Assembly (NCBI RefSeq): GCF_030548175.1
Contig: NZ_JAUORX010000003.1
Location: 310,001 to 374,000, forward strand
Direction of reading: 5' to 3'
DNA: 64,000 nt
Source: Cognatishimia sp. 1_MG-2023
GTDB taxonomy: Bacteria > Pseudomonadota > Alphaproteobacteria > Rhodobacterales > Rhodobacteraceae
The position numbers were made by a program, and so were the translations under genes. Positions 18,988-27,175 of the stretch are shown in pieces. The first letter of the stretch is position 1; each line of letters starts with the position of its first letter. The notes below the pieces were generated by a model. That model was not told the origin of the DNA. It ran no database searches and saw nothing but the letters and a program-made list of their open reading frames with translations.

Positions 18988-20103
18988 TTATTGATTTTGC
19001 GCGATGATATAACCCACCGCTGCCGCCACAATGGCCCCTATGATCACAGCGAATGTAATCTTCCAAGCGGACCAAGGTCGCTCTCCCTGAACACGCCCAG
19101 TGCGCCCGTTCACGACAAACCGATAGGTTTTTCCGCGATATTTATAGGCCGCCATCCACACAGGCAGCAGGATGTGCTTGAAGGTCACATCAGACACTAA
19201 GGTGTTGATATCATGTACTCTTTGTCGATCACCGCCGATGTCAAATTTCACATCCCGCAATATCACCCGATCCATATGCTGGCGCGCCTCAACGAACCCC
19301 TCTTCAAGCTCTACCGCGTAACCTTCGGCCCGAAAACCTGCAAGGAATTCAGGGCGATAGGGTTCCAATGCCGATAAATCCCACGGCTCAAGCGCCTGGG
19401 TGAAACGTTTTGGTAAGCTTTTGGATGCTAGAACAAGAACATCATCAAAGAATCGCGCAACTCTTCCTGAAACATTGCGCCACCGTACTTTGGTCACGCG
19501 CTCCTGCACCTGTTTTCCGTCACGGTTCACAGTGCGTGTTTCATGATATTCGGTGCCCCGCTCGCCGCGATAGGCGGATTCTGTTTGGGCATCAAAGGTC
19601 CAATAGGGCACATAGATGCCGTCCATCTTGCGCCCCTTGCGCGCGTATTCTTGCAAACCATTGGGCGCAAACCACAATTTGCCCAACCATTGGCTCATCG
19701 CTTTGTTCGCAGCGCGTTCATCCAATGCAAAGGGCAGCACGCCCTTGGGCTTGATATGACGGTGCTTGCCTGTATCCGCCACCACGGGTGTCGCACAAAA
19801 CGGGCAATCTTGCGCGTGGTTTACCTCGTCAAATTCAACCTGAGCGGCGCAATTCGGGCAGACAGAAACGCGGATTTCCTCGATCTCTTGCGCGGGCAGT
19901 AAGTTGTTGATCGCGCTTTTAAAATCCAACTCGTTGATGGACCCAGCCCAAGGGCCCATGCCCTCCATCGGGGCATGGTGGCCGCAATGATCACACACCA
20001 ATTCTGACGCATCAGGCGCAAAACGATAGTCCGCCCCACATTGATCACACGGAAAGCGATGCGCGCTTTGCGGCGCGGCTGGTGGGGCGGGCATGTTGGT
20101 CAT
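18988..20103 (-). CDS. Zinc-ribbon protein with C-terminal membrane helix
   Basis: Protein of 371 residues with three cysteine-pair ribbons in the first 110 residues (CDQCGAD, CDHCGHH, CPNCAAQ...CPFCATP), a central beta-rich domain with GIYVPYWTFDAQT, and a C-terminal helix (about residues 345-366, hydrophobic, followed by AQNQ). It is of the type annotated as TFIIB-type zinc finger or 'primosomal N'-like' and usually sits beside SPFH proteins, as the Bacillus YdjG/YdjI pair does. Here the SPFH gene ends 38 bp upstream. Probably a membrane-tethered adaptor; function inferred from neighbours. Confidence 0.75.
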   Translation of the reverse strand: MTNMPAPPAAPQSAHRFPCDQCGADYRFAPDASELVCDHCGHHAPMEGMGPWAGSINELDFKSAINNLLPAQEIEEIRVSVCPNCAAQVEFDEVNHAQDCPFCATPVVADTGKHRHIKPKGVLPFALDERAANKAMSQWLGKLWFAPNGLQEYARKGRKMDGIYVPYWTFDAQTESAYRGERGTEYHETRTVNRDGKQVQERVTKVRWRNVSGRVARFFDDVLVLASKSLPKRFTQALEPWDLSALEPYRPEFLAGFRAEGYAVELEEGFVEARQHMDRVILRDVKFDIGGDRQRVHDINTLVSDVTFKHILLPVWMAAYKYRGKTYRFVVNGRTGRVQGERPWSAWKITFAVIIGAIVAAAVGYIIAQNQ

Positions 20104-20141
20104 GTCATCTCGGATAATCGTGGATGTTCAATATGTTAGGT

Positions 20142-21248
20142 TTAGGCGCCTGGCGGAGGGGGTGGCGGCATTACCGTAAACAACTGTGCCAATTCCTGCA
20201 CATCCTGCGCTGTTTTCCAGCCGTCTTGGCCAGCCGTCCAAACATAGGTTTCGCGTTTCAGCGATCCGTCAGCGACCATCTGGCCAAGCCGTGCTTTGGA
20301 AAACGGGCCAGTCGTTTTGCCGTTTTCCGCAATGTGCCACACATGTTCAACCGGCGGAGGCGGCGGGGCAGGTTGCGCCGCATGCTGAGCCGGTGCTCCA
20401 CCCGCCGCGCCCATCAATCCCTGCGCCATCTGCAGGCCCATAGAGGCGCCAAGGCCCATGCCCATCGCATCACCTGCGCCACCACCATTGCCCACGGCTT
20501 CGGCGGCTTTCCATTTCATGTGGTCATTCAGGTTGCCCGCAATTCCACGGGATGTCCGATCATCCAACGCCTGTTCAACAGCTGGTGGTAAGCTGATGTT
20601 TTCAATGTAAAGTTCCGGGATCGACAGGCCATATTGCTGGATCACGGGATCAATCGCCTCGGCAACGATCTTGCCAAAATCAGCTGTGTTGGCCGCCATG
20701 TCCAATACCGGAATGCCAGAGCCCGCGATCACACGCGAGAATTCTTGCACAATGATATTGCGGATCTGAAAACTGATTTCATCCATGGTGAATTCACCAT
20801 CGGTGCCAACAATCTCTGTCAGGAACCGGGCCGGGTCAGAGACACGCGTTGAATAGGTGCCGTAAGAGCGTAGGCGCACTGGGCCAAACTCTGGATCACG
20901 CGCCATGATTGGATTTTTGGTGCCCCATTTCAGATCGTTAAACCGCGTTGTGTTGACGAAATAGATTTCGGATTTGAAGGGGCTTTTAAAGCCGTGATCC
21001 CAATGGTTTAGCGTCGTTAGGATCGGCATATTGTTGGTCTCTAGCATATAGAGACCCGGGGTGAACACATCGGCCAATTGCCCCTCGTGGACAAACACAG
21101 CGGCTTGCCCTTCGCGCACGGTCAGTTTGGCGCCGTATTTGATCTCGTGGCCTTCGCGTTCAAACCGCCAGACCATCGTGTCCCGTGTGTCATCGACCCA
21201 GTGGATCACATCGATGAATTCACCTTTGAGGAAGTCGAAAATACCCAT
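20142..21248 (-). CDS. SPFH-domain protein with C-terminal GYF_2 domain (YdjI-like)
   Basis: About 368 residues. The SPFH/band-7-like domain covers roughly residues 25-240 (YGAKLTVREGQAAVFVHEGQ opening, then DEISFQIRNIIVQEFSRV). A Gly/Met-rich stretch and a proline-rich linker lead to a GYF_2 domain (HVWHIAENGKTTGPFS ... DGWKTA), ending in a proline run. Such proteins are annotated as 'virion core protein' or YdjI and form membrane-associated scaffolds. The longest frame starts at 21296, but the ATG at 21248 follows AGGAG. It lies between the DUF2927 lipoprotein and zinc-ribbon genes, all same strand. Confidence 0.85.
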   Translation of the reverse strand: MGIFDFLKGEFIDVIHWVDDTRDTMVWRFEREGHEIKYGAKLTVREGQAAVFVHEGQLADVFTPGLYMLETNNMPILTTLNHWDHGFKSPFKSEIYFVNTTRFNDLKWGTKNPIMARDPEFGPVRLRSYGTYSTRVSDPARFLTEIVGTDGEFTMDEISFQIRNIIVQEFSRVIAGSGIPVLDMAANTADFGKIVAEAIDPVIQQYGLSIPELYIENISLPPAVEQALDDRTSRGIAGNLNDHMKWKAAEAVGNGGGAGDAMGMGLGASMGLQMAQGLMGAAGGAPAQHAAQPAPPPPPVEHVWHIAENGKTTGPFSKARLGQMVADGSLKRETYVWTAGQDGWKTAQDVQELAQLFTVMPPPPPPGA

Positions 21249-21264
21249 GTGAGGCTCCTGATAC

Positions 21265-22206
21265 TTACAAAGTTTGGCCCAGCTCTTGGCGGGCAATAAT
21301 ACGGACGATGGGGCGGGCTACGTCGGCGGTCATGCCGATGGTGAGCCGCGGATCATATAGCATACGCAATAGGGCCTCGTCATGGTTTGTGAGCAAGGCG
21401 AATTCATCGTCGTCGTTAAAGATAGAAGGGCGCGCATCTGGGCTGTCGTTCACAAGGCCCATCCCTTGGGCAAGCTCTTCGTGAAAGCAGGCTTTGCGCA
21501 ATAGGTCCGGATGTTCAGCACGCACAATCGCCACGGCGGATAGAATACGTGGGACCACAGAATCCGAATGGCTAACCACAACCAAGCAATGCATGTCGCG
21601 TGGTAGGTTCTGCAGCAACGCCCGATTGGCCGCCGTTAGGTTCGGCAAGAGTTGCGAAAACCGTGTGCCCATAGCCGCGCGGTCATCTTCGCCCACGACT
21701 AGAACGTGGAAATTGCTGCGGTTTTTAGCTGTTACCACCGGATGACCCGTGACGCGGGCCAGACGATTGGCGAATGCGGCAACTGTGGCGCTGTCTTTGC
21801 TGCGTTGTGTGGTGGGTACGCTTGGCCCAAACTCAACTTTCATCCGGACGGGGGTGTCCCACCGCGCCAATAGCCGTGCTTCGCCGTTACTGGATTGCAG
21901 ACGCGTGCCAATGCGATGCTCGTCATAAAAGGCGATGCGTTCAAAGTTACGCGCCAACATGTCAGCGGTAAAAGGCGTATCCGGGCCACCGCCATCGCGG
22001 CGCATCAGGCCCTGAACAAGTAGATCGTTTTGCAAGTTAGCGTAATAGGTGCGGATTGCATTGCTTTGCTGGCTTGGCGCCGGGGGGAGTGGCAGGGCGA
22101 CGGGCGTCGGGGCAACCGCAGGGGCCGCGCTATCGGGCACAGCCAATTCGCAGGCGCTTAAAATGCCTGCTGTCAAAGTTGCAAAAAGTGCCCGACGCCC
22201 AATCAC
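21265..22206 (-). CDS. DUF2927 lipoprotein
   Basis: Protein of 313 residues with a signal peptide ending in a lipobox (GILSAC, Cys at about 19), so anchored to a membrane on the periplasmic side. The DUF2927 signature is clear near the C-terminus: CFHEELAQGMGLVNDS, RPSIFNDDDEFALLT and MLYDPRLTIGM. The HEE motif recalls zincin-type metallopeptidases, which is speculative. It starts with GTG immediately after the telA stop, so translation is probably coupled. Rhodobacteraceae often carry this gene beside telA. Confidence 0.85.
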   Translation of the reverse strand: MIGRRALFATLTAGILSACELAVPDSAAPAVAPTPVALPLPPAPSQQSNAIRTYYANLQNDLLVQGLMRRDGGGPDTPFTADMLARNFERIAFYDEHRIGTRLQSSNGEARLLARWDTPVRMKVEFGPSVPTTQRSKDSATVAAFANRLARVTGHPVVTAKNRSNFHVLVVGEDDRAAMGTRFSQLLPNLTAANRALLQNLPRDMHCLVVVSHSDSVVPRILSAVAIVRAEHPDLLRKACFHEELAQGMGLVNDSPDARPSIFNDDDEFALLTNHDEALLRMLYDPRLTIGMTADVARPIVRIIARQELGQTL

Positions 22207-23406
22207 TTATTCGTTGCCTGCAGCCGTTCCGATGGAATGACCCAGACCCGTTGCCTTGGATTTCGCAGCGGCCAAAGTATCGCGTAGATCAGTTTCCATT
22301 TGCTTCAAATCAGCCTCTGCTGCGGCGCGTTTCGCCTTGCCTTCGTCAGCAATCTGCAAGCTTTCTTCGATGGTGCCGATCAGGTCCGCATTTGCTTGTT
22401 TGACGGCTTCGATGTCAAACACACCACGCTCCATTTCTTCGCGGATCATCTTGTTGGACTCGCGCAGATTGGCTGCATTTGATGTTAGCAATTCGTTGGT
22501 TAGGTCGTTCGCATCGCGTACCGCTGCGGCTGCCTCGGCAGAGCGTTGGATCGTCACAGCTTGCGCCAATTGGGTTTCCCAAAGCGGTACAGTGTTTACC
22601 AACGTTGAGTTGATCTTTGTCACCAGCGACTTGTCGTTTTCCTGAACCAACCGGATCGAGGGCAGGGACTGCATGGTCACCTGGCGGGTCAGTTTTAGGT
22701 CGTGCACGCGGCGCTCAAGGTCATCACGCGCAGAACGCAGGTCGCGCAGCTCTTGCGCTTTCATAACCTGATCGGCTTCTGGTGCGGCCTTCACTTCAGC
22801 TTCTTTTGCTGGAATGTCTTTGGCGTCGATCTCTTCGATTTTCGCCTCGCCCGCTGCGATGTACAGCGCCAGCTCGTCGTAGAAATCCAAGGTCTTTTCA
22901 TAAAGGACGTCGAGCGATTTGATGTCTTTCATCAAAGTGTGCTCGTGATCCAGCAGATTGTCCGTGACCTTGTCGATCTGGCTTTGCACCTCTTCGAACT
23001 TCGCTGTGAACTTTGCAAAGGGCGCGGCCTTGCCAAACAGTTTCTCCCAGAAGCTACGCTTGCGGCGCACGTCTAGCTCGGAAACAGAGAAACCGCGGAT
23101 CGTAGTAACAATGCTACGCAGGCTGTCACCGGCTGGGCCAACGTCTTTGTTGCGTACGCCTTGCAGCATGGATTGGCTGATTTCTTGCAACTCCGCCTGA
23201 GCCGACGAGCCAAAGGATACGATCGAATTCGTATCTGTCATATCCAATTCAGCCATGCGCTTGGTGATTTCGGCACTTGTCGGTGCGTCAGCATCCGCAA
23301 GTGGCACAATGGCCGTGGATTCAGTTGGTTCTGGCAGAACTACAGCGTTGATCGCATCGACCTCGGCCAGTGCTGCTTCGGCTTTTTGACGTACAGTGTC
23401 AGACAT
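22207..23406 (-). CDS. telA: TelA/KlaA-family toxic-anion resistance protein
   Basis: Cytoplasmic, mostly helical protein of 399 residues matching the TelA family: QISQSMLQGVRNKDVGPAG near residue 75, KLFGKAAPFAKF near 130, then long coiled-coil segments with many Glu/Lys and the C-terminal SNAANLRESNKMIREEMERG. TelA proteins accompany tellurite resistance and membrane stress in some bacteria; the mechanism is unknown. It sits between xpaC and the DUF2927 gene in a tightly packed run. Confidence 0.92.
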   Translation of the reverse strand: MSDTVRQKAEAALAEVDAINAVVLPEPTESTAIVPLADADAPTSAEITKRMAELDMTDTNSIVSFGSSAQAELQEISQSMLQGVRNKDVGPAGDSLRSIVTTIRGFSVSELDVRRKRSFWEKLFGKAAPFAKFTAKFEEVQSQIDKVTDNLLDHEHTLMKDIKSLDVLYEKTLDFYDELALYIAAGEAKIEEIDAKDIPAKEAEVKAAPEADQVMKAQELRDLRSARDDLERRVHDLKLTRQVTMQSLPSIRLVQENDKSLVTKINSTLVNTVPLWETQLAQAVTIQRSAEAAAAVRDANDLTNELLTSNAANLRESNKMIREEMERGVFDIEAVKQANADLIGTIEESLQIADEGKAKRAAAEADLKQMETDLRDTLAAAKSKATGLGHSIGTAAGNE

Positions 23407-23431
23407 TTAATTCCCCTCGCGTTTTAAGGCG

Positions 23432-24316
23432 TTATGCATCGTTCCGGATGCCTTCGCGCTGCAGTCTTTCGCGCAGCACGTCGATTTCAACAGACAGATC
23501 GCTGTTGTCGTTTTCCAGCAGCTTACGTGTCCGGGCTGCGAAATTCTGTTCTAGATCGTCCAGCAGGGCGGCATATCCTTCGCGCGCCTCTGCGGATTGA
23601 TTGCGGCTATAGACGTCGGCGAATTTCACCGTCGCGTCACGCGCGCCCTTTAGATAGACTGATAGGTATTTCCGCGCAGAGGTCAGATCACGTGGATCGT
23701 CCTCGATGGTGCGGAACAAATCCCGTGCGGTGACTTCGAATTGCGCCACGCGACGCTCCATATTGCGGTCGCCCGCGCGTTTGATCGCGTCAGCCATGCC
23801 CGCAAGGTGCTTTTCGGCTTCATCAACCGCACGCGCTACACGGTCTGTTTGAAAGGTGTCGATCCCCTCGGCACCCTTGTCACGCATTGGGTCCAAGCCA
23901 AAGGCGAGGCTATGAATAACCGTGCCAAGCACCAAAAACACAATGGCTTCGACCATGCCAAACCCGGCAATCCCTGCAACAGCCAACCCAACACCGGTCA
24001 GGAGTGATCCCGCAAGCTTACGCGGCATAGCAGGGCGGCGCGCAACTTTACGAGCCTCATAAGCCTCTTGTGCAAGAATGCCTTCACGCGTGAGCCAAGC
24101 TGCCAGTATCAACAGCCCGAGCGCCAAAAGATACTGCGCCATGACCAATGGCTCGGATGTAAATGCTTTCCAAATCAAGGGCAGGGGCGTCAGGAATAGC
24201 GCATTTACCCGCCCACCAGCACGGCTGCGTTTGGCGTTTAGAAACGGACCGGGCTTTGTGCCAGATTGCGCGTTTTCGTCAGGGCTATATTTGCCACCAA
24301 ATTTCTGAGCCATCAT
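23432..24316 (-). CDS. XpaC-family membrane protein (5-bromo-4-chloroindolyl phosphate hydrolysis family)
   Basis: Protein of 294 residues. A basic N-terminus is followed by hydrophobic segments at about 40-75 and 95-140, then a helical cytoplasmic domain (about 150-290). XpaC was named from a Bacillus phenotype; no hydrolase motif is visible and it is better seen as a TelA partner, since the two genes commonly occur together. The start overlaps the stop of an upstream 27-codon gene (ATGA), with AGGAGG inside that gene, so translation is likely coupled. Confidence 0.8.
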   Translation of the reverse strand: MMAQKFGGKYSPDENAQSGTKPGPFLNAKRSRAGGRVNALFLTPLPLIWKAFTSEPLVMAQYLLALGLLILAAWLTREGILAQEAYEARKVARRPAMPRKLAGSLLTGVGLAVAGIAGFGMVEAIVFLVLGTVIHSLAFGLDPMRDKGAEGIDTFQTDRVARAVDEAEKHLAGMADAIKRAGDRNMERRVAQFEVTARDLFRTIEDDPRDLTSARKYLSVYLKGARDATVKFADVYSRNQSAEAREGYAALLDDLEQNFAARTRKLLENDNSDLSVEIDVLRERLQREGIRNDA

Positions 24317-24396
24317 GCGCCTCCTGCGACAGAGACGTAGAGCATCAATATGACAAGCAAAACAAATGCTAGTTTTTGCAAACCCGTGTCGGACAT
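24313..24396 (-). CDS. 27-residue membrane miniprotein upstream of xpaC
   Basis: Short gene: MSDTGLQK, then a hydrophobic segment LAFVLLVILMLYVSV, then AGGA and stop. The stop overlaps the xpaC start (ATGA), GGGGAAA lies about 8 nt upstream of its ATG, and the xpaC ribosome-binding site AGGAGG is inside its last codons. It is therefore likely either a translated leader for xpaC or a single-pass membrane subunit of the TelA/XpaC module. No family recognised. Confidence 0.6.
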   Translation of the reverse strand: MSDTGLQKLAFVLLVILMLYVSVAGGA

Positions 24397-24505
24397 GAAT
24401 TTGGTTTCCCCGCTAACCCTGCCAGAAATCTAAGAAGTTTCGCGCCAACTTGCTAGGGGGAACAATCCCCAAGCGACATCACGCCGAAAGATGGCCTAAA
24501 AAGCG

Positions 24506-24532
24506 AAACGCCCGCGGCAAGCGCGGGCGTTT
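24506..24532 (-). terminator. Rho-independent terminator after terC
   Basis: Perfect 11-bp stem AAACGCCCGCG / CGCGGGCGTTT with a 5-nt loop; on the minus strand it is followed by CGCTTTTT. It separates terC from the miniprotein-xpaC-telA run. Confidence 0.9.
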
Positions 24533-24537
24533 TGAGT

Positions 24538-25356
24538 TTAGTGTGCGGAACCAGAAGAACGTTCTGCGTCCAGCTTTCTGGCGTATCCGGATTGAATGAT
24601 CTCAACCACAAACAACACAACCACACTGAAATAGAAGGTTGTTTTGGACATTGGTACAACTTCGTGGCCAAAGAATTTCAACGCCAAAGCATCGTCATGC
24701 ATCGCATGAGACGCGGCAACACCGGCTTCGCCGAGCAAAACAACACCGACGATCAACAGGATAAATAGGCCTAAAACCTCATACATACGGTTTTTCTCAA
24801 GGAACCGCGTTACACCATCGGCGAGGACCAACATCGCTAAGCCCGATAGGATGATCGCCGTTGCGAGGATCGGGAACACATCCGTGATCGCCAGCGCGGA
24901 CAGGACGGAATCAAATGAAAAGATAAGGTTCATCAAAACGATCAACATCACCACTTTGGCCGCTGACTTACCACTCTTGTGGTCCAAATCCGAATCCAAA
25001 TGCTGAACCGACAGCATGTGGCTGATCTCTTTAACCGCCGTGTAAATGATGAAAACACCACCAAGGATAAAGACACAAGTCGCAAAATTAACACCGCCTT
25101 CGATCAATCCTGGCTGGTTAAAGACCCAGAAAGGTTCCGCCAGAGAGTCGATCAAGCGGATCATCACAAACAGCAGCACCACCCGCAGGGCAACCGCGAT
25201 AATGATCCCCCAGAACCGCACCGCTTTTTGGTGCGCAACAGGCGCGCGTTGAGATTCAATTGAGATATACAGAAGGTTGTCGAACCCCAAGACAGCTTGC
25301 AAAAAGCAAAGCATCAAAAGGTTCCCAAGATTTTCTATGGTTAGAAGGTCGGCCAT
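24538..25356 (-). CDS. TerC-family integral membrane protein
   Basis: Protein of 272 residues, about seven or eight membrane helices, with the TerC acidic motifs GFDNLLYIS near residue 24 and FSFDSVLSALAIT near 146, which lie in the membrane and are thought to bind metal. TerC proteins are linked to tellurite resistance, and in some bacteria to Mn export during protein secretion. It has its own terminator, so it is a separate unit directly upstream of the XpaC-TelA operon. The short YgjT-like type applies. Confidence 0.9.
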   Translation of the reverse strand: MADLLTIENLGNLLMLCFLQAVLGFDNLLYISIESQRAPVAHQKAVRFWGIIIAVALRVVLLFVMIRLIDSLAEPFWVFNQPGLIEGGVNFATCVFILGGVFIIYTAVKEISHMLSVQHLDSDLDHKSGKSAAKVVMLIVLMNLIFSFDSVLSALAITDVFPILATAIILSGLAMLVLADGVTRFLEKNRMYEVLGLFILLIVGVVLLGEAGVAASHAMHDDALALKFFGHEVVPMSKTTFYFSVVVLFVVEIIQSGYARKLDAERSSGSAH

Positions 25357-25467
25357 AACACTGCCCCAAGTAAGAATGCATTTGGGTCAAGTGCATAGAC
25401 CAACTCGGCCTCTGGGCAAAGCCGCTAATACGGGGAATTCCTGATTTGCTGTCTCAGCAACTAGGAT

Positions 25468-26559
25468 TTAACGCTTTGGCGTAAATTTCCGCATCGGGCC
25501 GTTTGGCTTACCACCACTCGGTTTACCACCCGACCTGCTGCCACTTGGTTTGCCACCTGTTGGCTTTCCGCCAGCGGATTTCCCACGCAAGGATTTGCTT
25601 GGATCGCGTTTGGTTGGATCCATATTAGAAAGTTCATGCCGACCCGTTTTAGAGTTTGCATATGTTTTCTTACGCGTCGGGGTGCCAGTAGGCTTGCCGC
25701 CAGCAGGCTTTGTGATGCCTGCCTTGGCCCCAAACGGTTGACCTGTTCCGGGCTTACCCGCCATCGACTTGCGTCGGCGCGCAGGTGTTTTGCGCTCTTC
25801 TGGTGCAACCGCGCCATCAAGCCCAAGCTGATCGCGAACCACACGACGGCGCAGTTCTTCGACAGAACCTTGCTTCAGATCACCCAACTGAAACGGACCA
25901 TAGGACACACGGATCAAGCGGTTTACCTTTAGGTCAATCGCTTCCATCGCACGACGAATTTCGCGGTTTTTGCCTTCGCGCAGTGCAACGGTGACCCAAG
26001 CATTCGCCCCTTGCTGACGATCCAAAGTGATCGTCATCGGCGCGAAACGCTCGCCATCCACGGTGATCCCGTCACGCAGCGGCTTAAACTGATCCTCTGT
26101 CGGGCGCCCATTGACCCGCACGCGGTATTTGCGCACCCAACCCGTCGAAGGCAGCTCAAGCTTGCGCTTTAGGTCGCCATCATTGGTTAGCAACAACAGA
26201 CCTTCAGAGTTAATATCGAGCCGCCCAACGGTCATGACGTGTTTCGGCATCGTTGCTGGCAAATCTTCAAAGATCGTCGCGCGACCTTTTTCGTCACTAT
26301 GGCTCGTCACCAAACCTGTTGGTTTGTGATAGAGCCAAATGCGTTCAGGCTCGCGCTCTGCAATGGGTTTGCCATCTACCAGAATCTTTTCGCGGCCTGT
26401 TACGTTTAACGCGGGCGAGGTTAAGACTTCGCCATTCACCGAAACGCGCCCCGCTTCAATCATGCGTTCTGCTTCGCGACGCGAAGCAATACCCACACGG
26501 GCGAGGACTTTGGCGATACGATCACCTTGCGATGCTGGTTTTGGGCTGTCTTTGGTCAT
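25468..26559 (-). CDS. Pseudouridine synthase, RluB/RsuA family, with basic repeat tail
   Basis: Protein of 363 residues. An N-terminal S4 domain (about 14-60, VGIASRREAERMIEAGRVSVNG) precedes the catalytic domain with GRLDINSEGLLLLTNDG (catalytic Asp near 113) and REGKNREIRRAMEAI. Members isomerise a uridine in 23S (RluB) or 16S (RsuA) rRNA; the sequence looks RluB-like. After about residue 245 comes a long Lys/Gly/Pro/Ser-rich tail with repeated GGKPTG/GGKPSG units, probably disordered and RNA-binding. Divergent from tadA. Confidence 0.9.
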   Translation of the reverse strand: MTKDSPKPASQGDRIAKVLARVGIASRREAERMIEAGRVSVNGEVLTSPALNVTGREKILVDGKPIAEREPERIWLYHKPTGLVTSHSDEKGRATIFEDLPATMPKHVMTVGRLDINSEGLLLLTNDGDLKRKLELPSTGWVRKYRVRVNGRPTEDQFKPLRDGITVDGERFAPMTITLDRQQGANAWVTVALREGKNREIRRAMEAIDLKVNRLIRVSYGPFQLGDLKQGSVEELRRRVVRDQLGLDGAVAPEERKTPARRRKSMAGKPGTGQPFGAKAGITKPAGGKPTGTPTRKKTYANSKTGRHELSNMDPTKRDPSKSLRGKSAGGKPTGGKPSGSRSGGKPSGGKPNGPMRKFTPKR

Positions 26560-26621
26560 TGACGCTCTCTAACGGGCAAAATGCCATTGCGAAAGGGGGA
26601 ATGGTAAGGCAACAGATAAGA

Positions 26622-27074
26622 ATGCAGTTCAAAAGCCACATGGATCACGCCTTGTCTGAGGCGAAAGCGGCCGCAAATCGTGGCGAAGTCCCGGTGGGCG
26701 CAGTCTTGGTCAGTCCTGATGGGACTGTATTGGCAACCGCTGGCAATCGCACTCGGGAACATAACGACCCGACAGGCCATGCCGAAATCCTAGCAATCCG
26801 CGCCGCTTGCGCCAAATTGCAAAGCGAACGTCTGCCGGGTTGCGATCTATACGTCACGCTTGAACCATGCCCTATGTGTGCCTCTGCCATCTCACAGGCA
26901 CGCATTGCACGGGTATACTTCGGCGCATCTGATCCAAAATCAGGCGGTGTCGCTCAAGGCCCGCGTATCTTTGATCATCCTCAATGTCATCACAAGCCTG
27001 AAGTTTACGACGGGATAGCGGCAAGCGATTGCGAAGCACTCCTCAAAGACTTCTTCCGTGAAAAACGCACCTAA
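26622..27074 (+). CDS. tadA: tRNA-specific adenosine deaminase
   Basis: Enzyme of about 150 residues that converts A34 to inosine in tRNA-Arg(ACG). Zn-binding and catalytic motifs are visible: GHAEILAIRAA near residue 55 and EPCPMCASAIS near 85. The frame stays open far upstream across the divergent rluB gene, but family length favours an ATG at 26622 (or 26601, or 26640). Dispersed-repeat copy B follows. Confidence 0.93.
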   Translation: MQFKSHMDHALSEAKAAANRGEVPVGAVLVSPDGTVLATAGNRTREHNDPTGHAEILAIRAACAKLQSERLPGCDLYVTLEPCPMCASAISQARIARVYFGASDPKSGGVAQGPRIFDHPQCHHKPEVYDGIAASDCEALLKDFFREKRT

Positions 27075-27077
27075 GCT

Positions 27078-27145
27078 TCACCTTTCCACAAATACTCTGG
27101 GGGAGGGCGAAACTCTGTTTCGACCGGGGGCAAAGCCCCCTAAGG
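27078..27145 (-). repeat. Dispersed intergenic repeat, copy B
   Basis: Read on the minus strand: GGGGGCTTTGCCCCC hairpin, a second small hairpin CGAAACAGAGTTTCG, then CCCCCAGAGTATTTGTGG and AAAGGTGAA. It lies between tadA and the ceramidase-family gene, with the hairpin end towards the latter. Confidence 0.7.
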
Positions 27146-27175
27146 TGAGCTTCAAACAAACCGAGCAGGTGCATT

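Noticed and set aside
20142-21248. Phage virion protein (name used for YdjI-like proteins)
   Set aside because: The sequence is SPFH plus GYF, in a chromosomal operon with TelA; the 'virion core' name is historical.
26253-26621. N-terminal extension of TadA by about 120 residues
   Set aside because: This part is antisense to the rluB-type coding sequence and the family is about 150 residues long.
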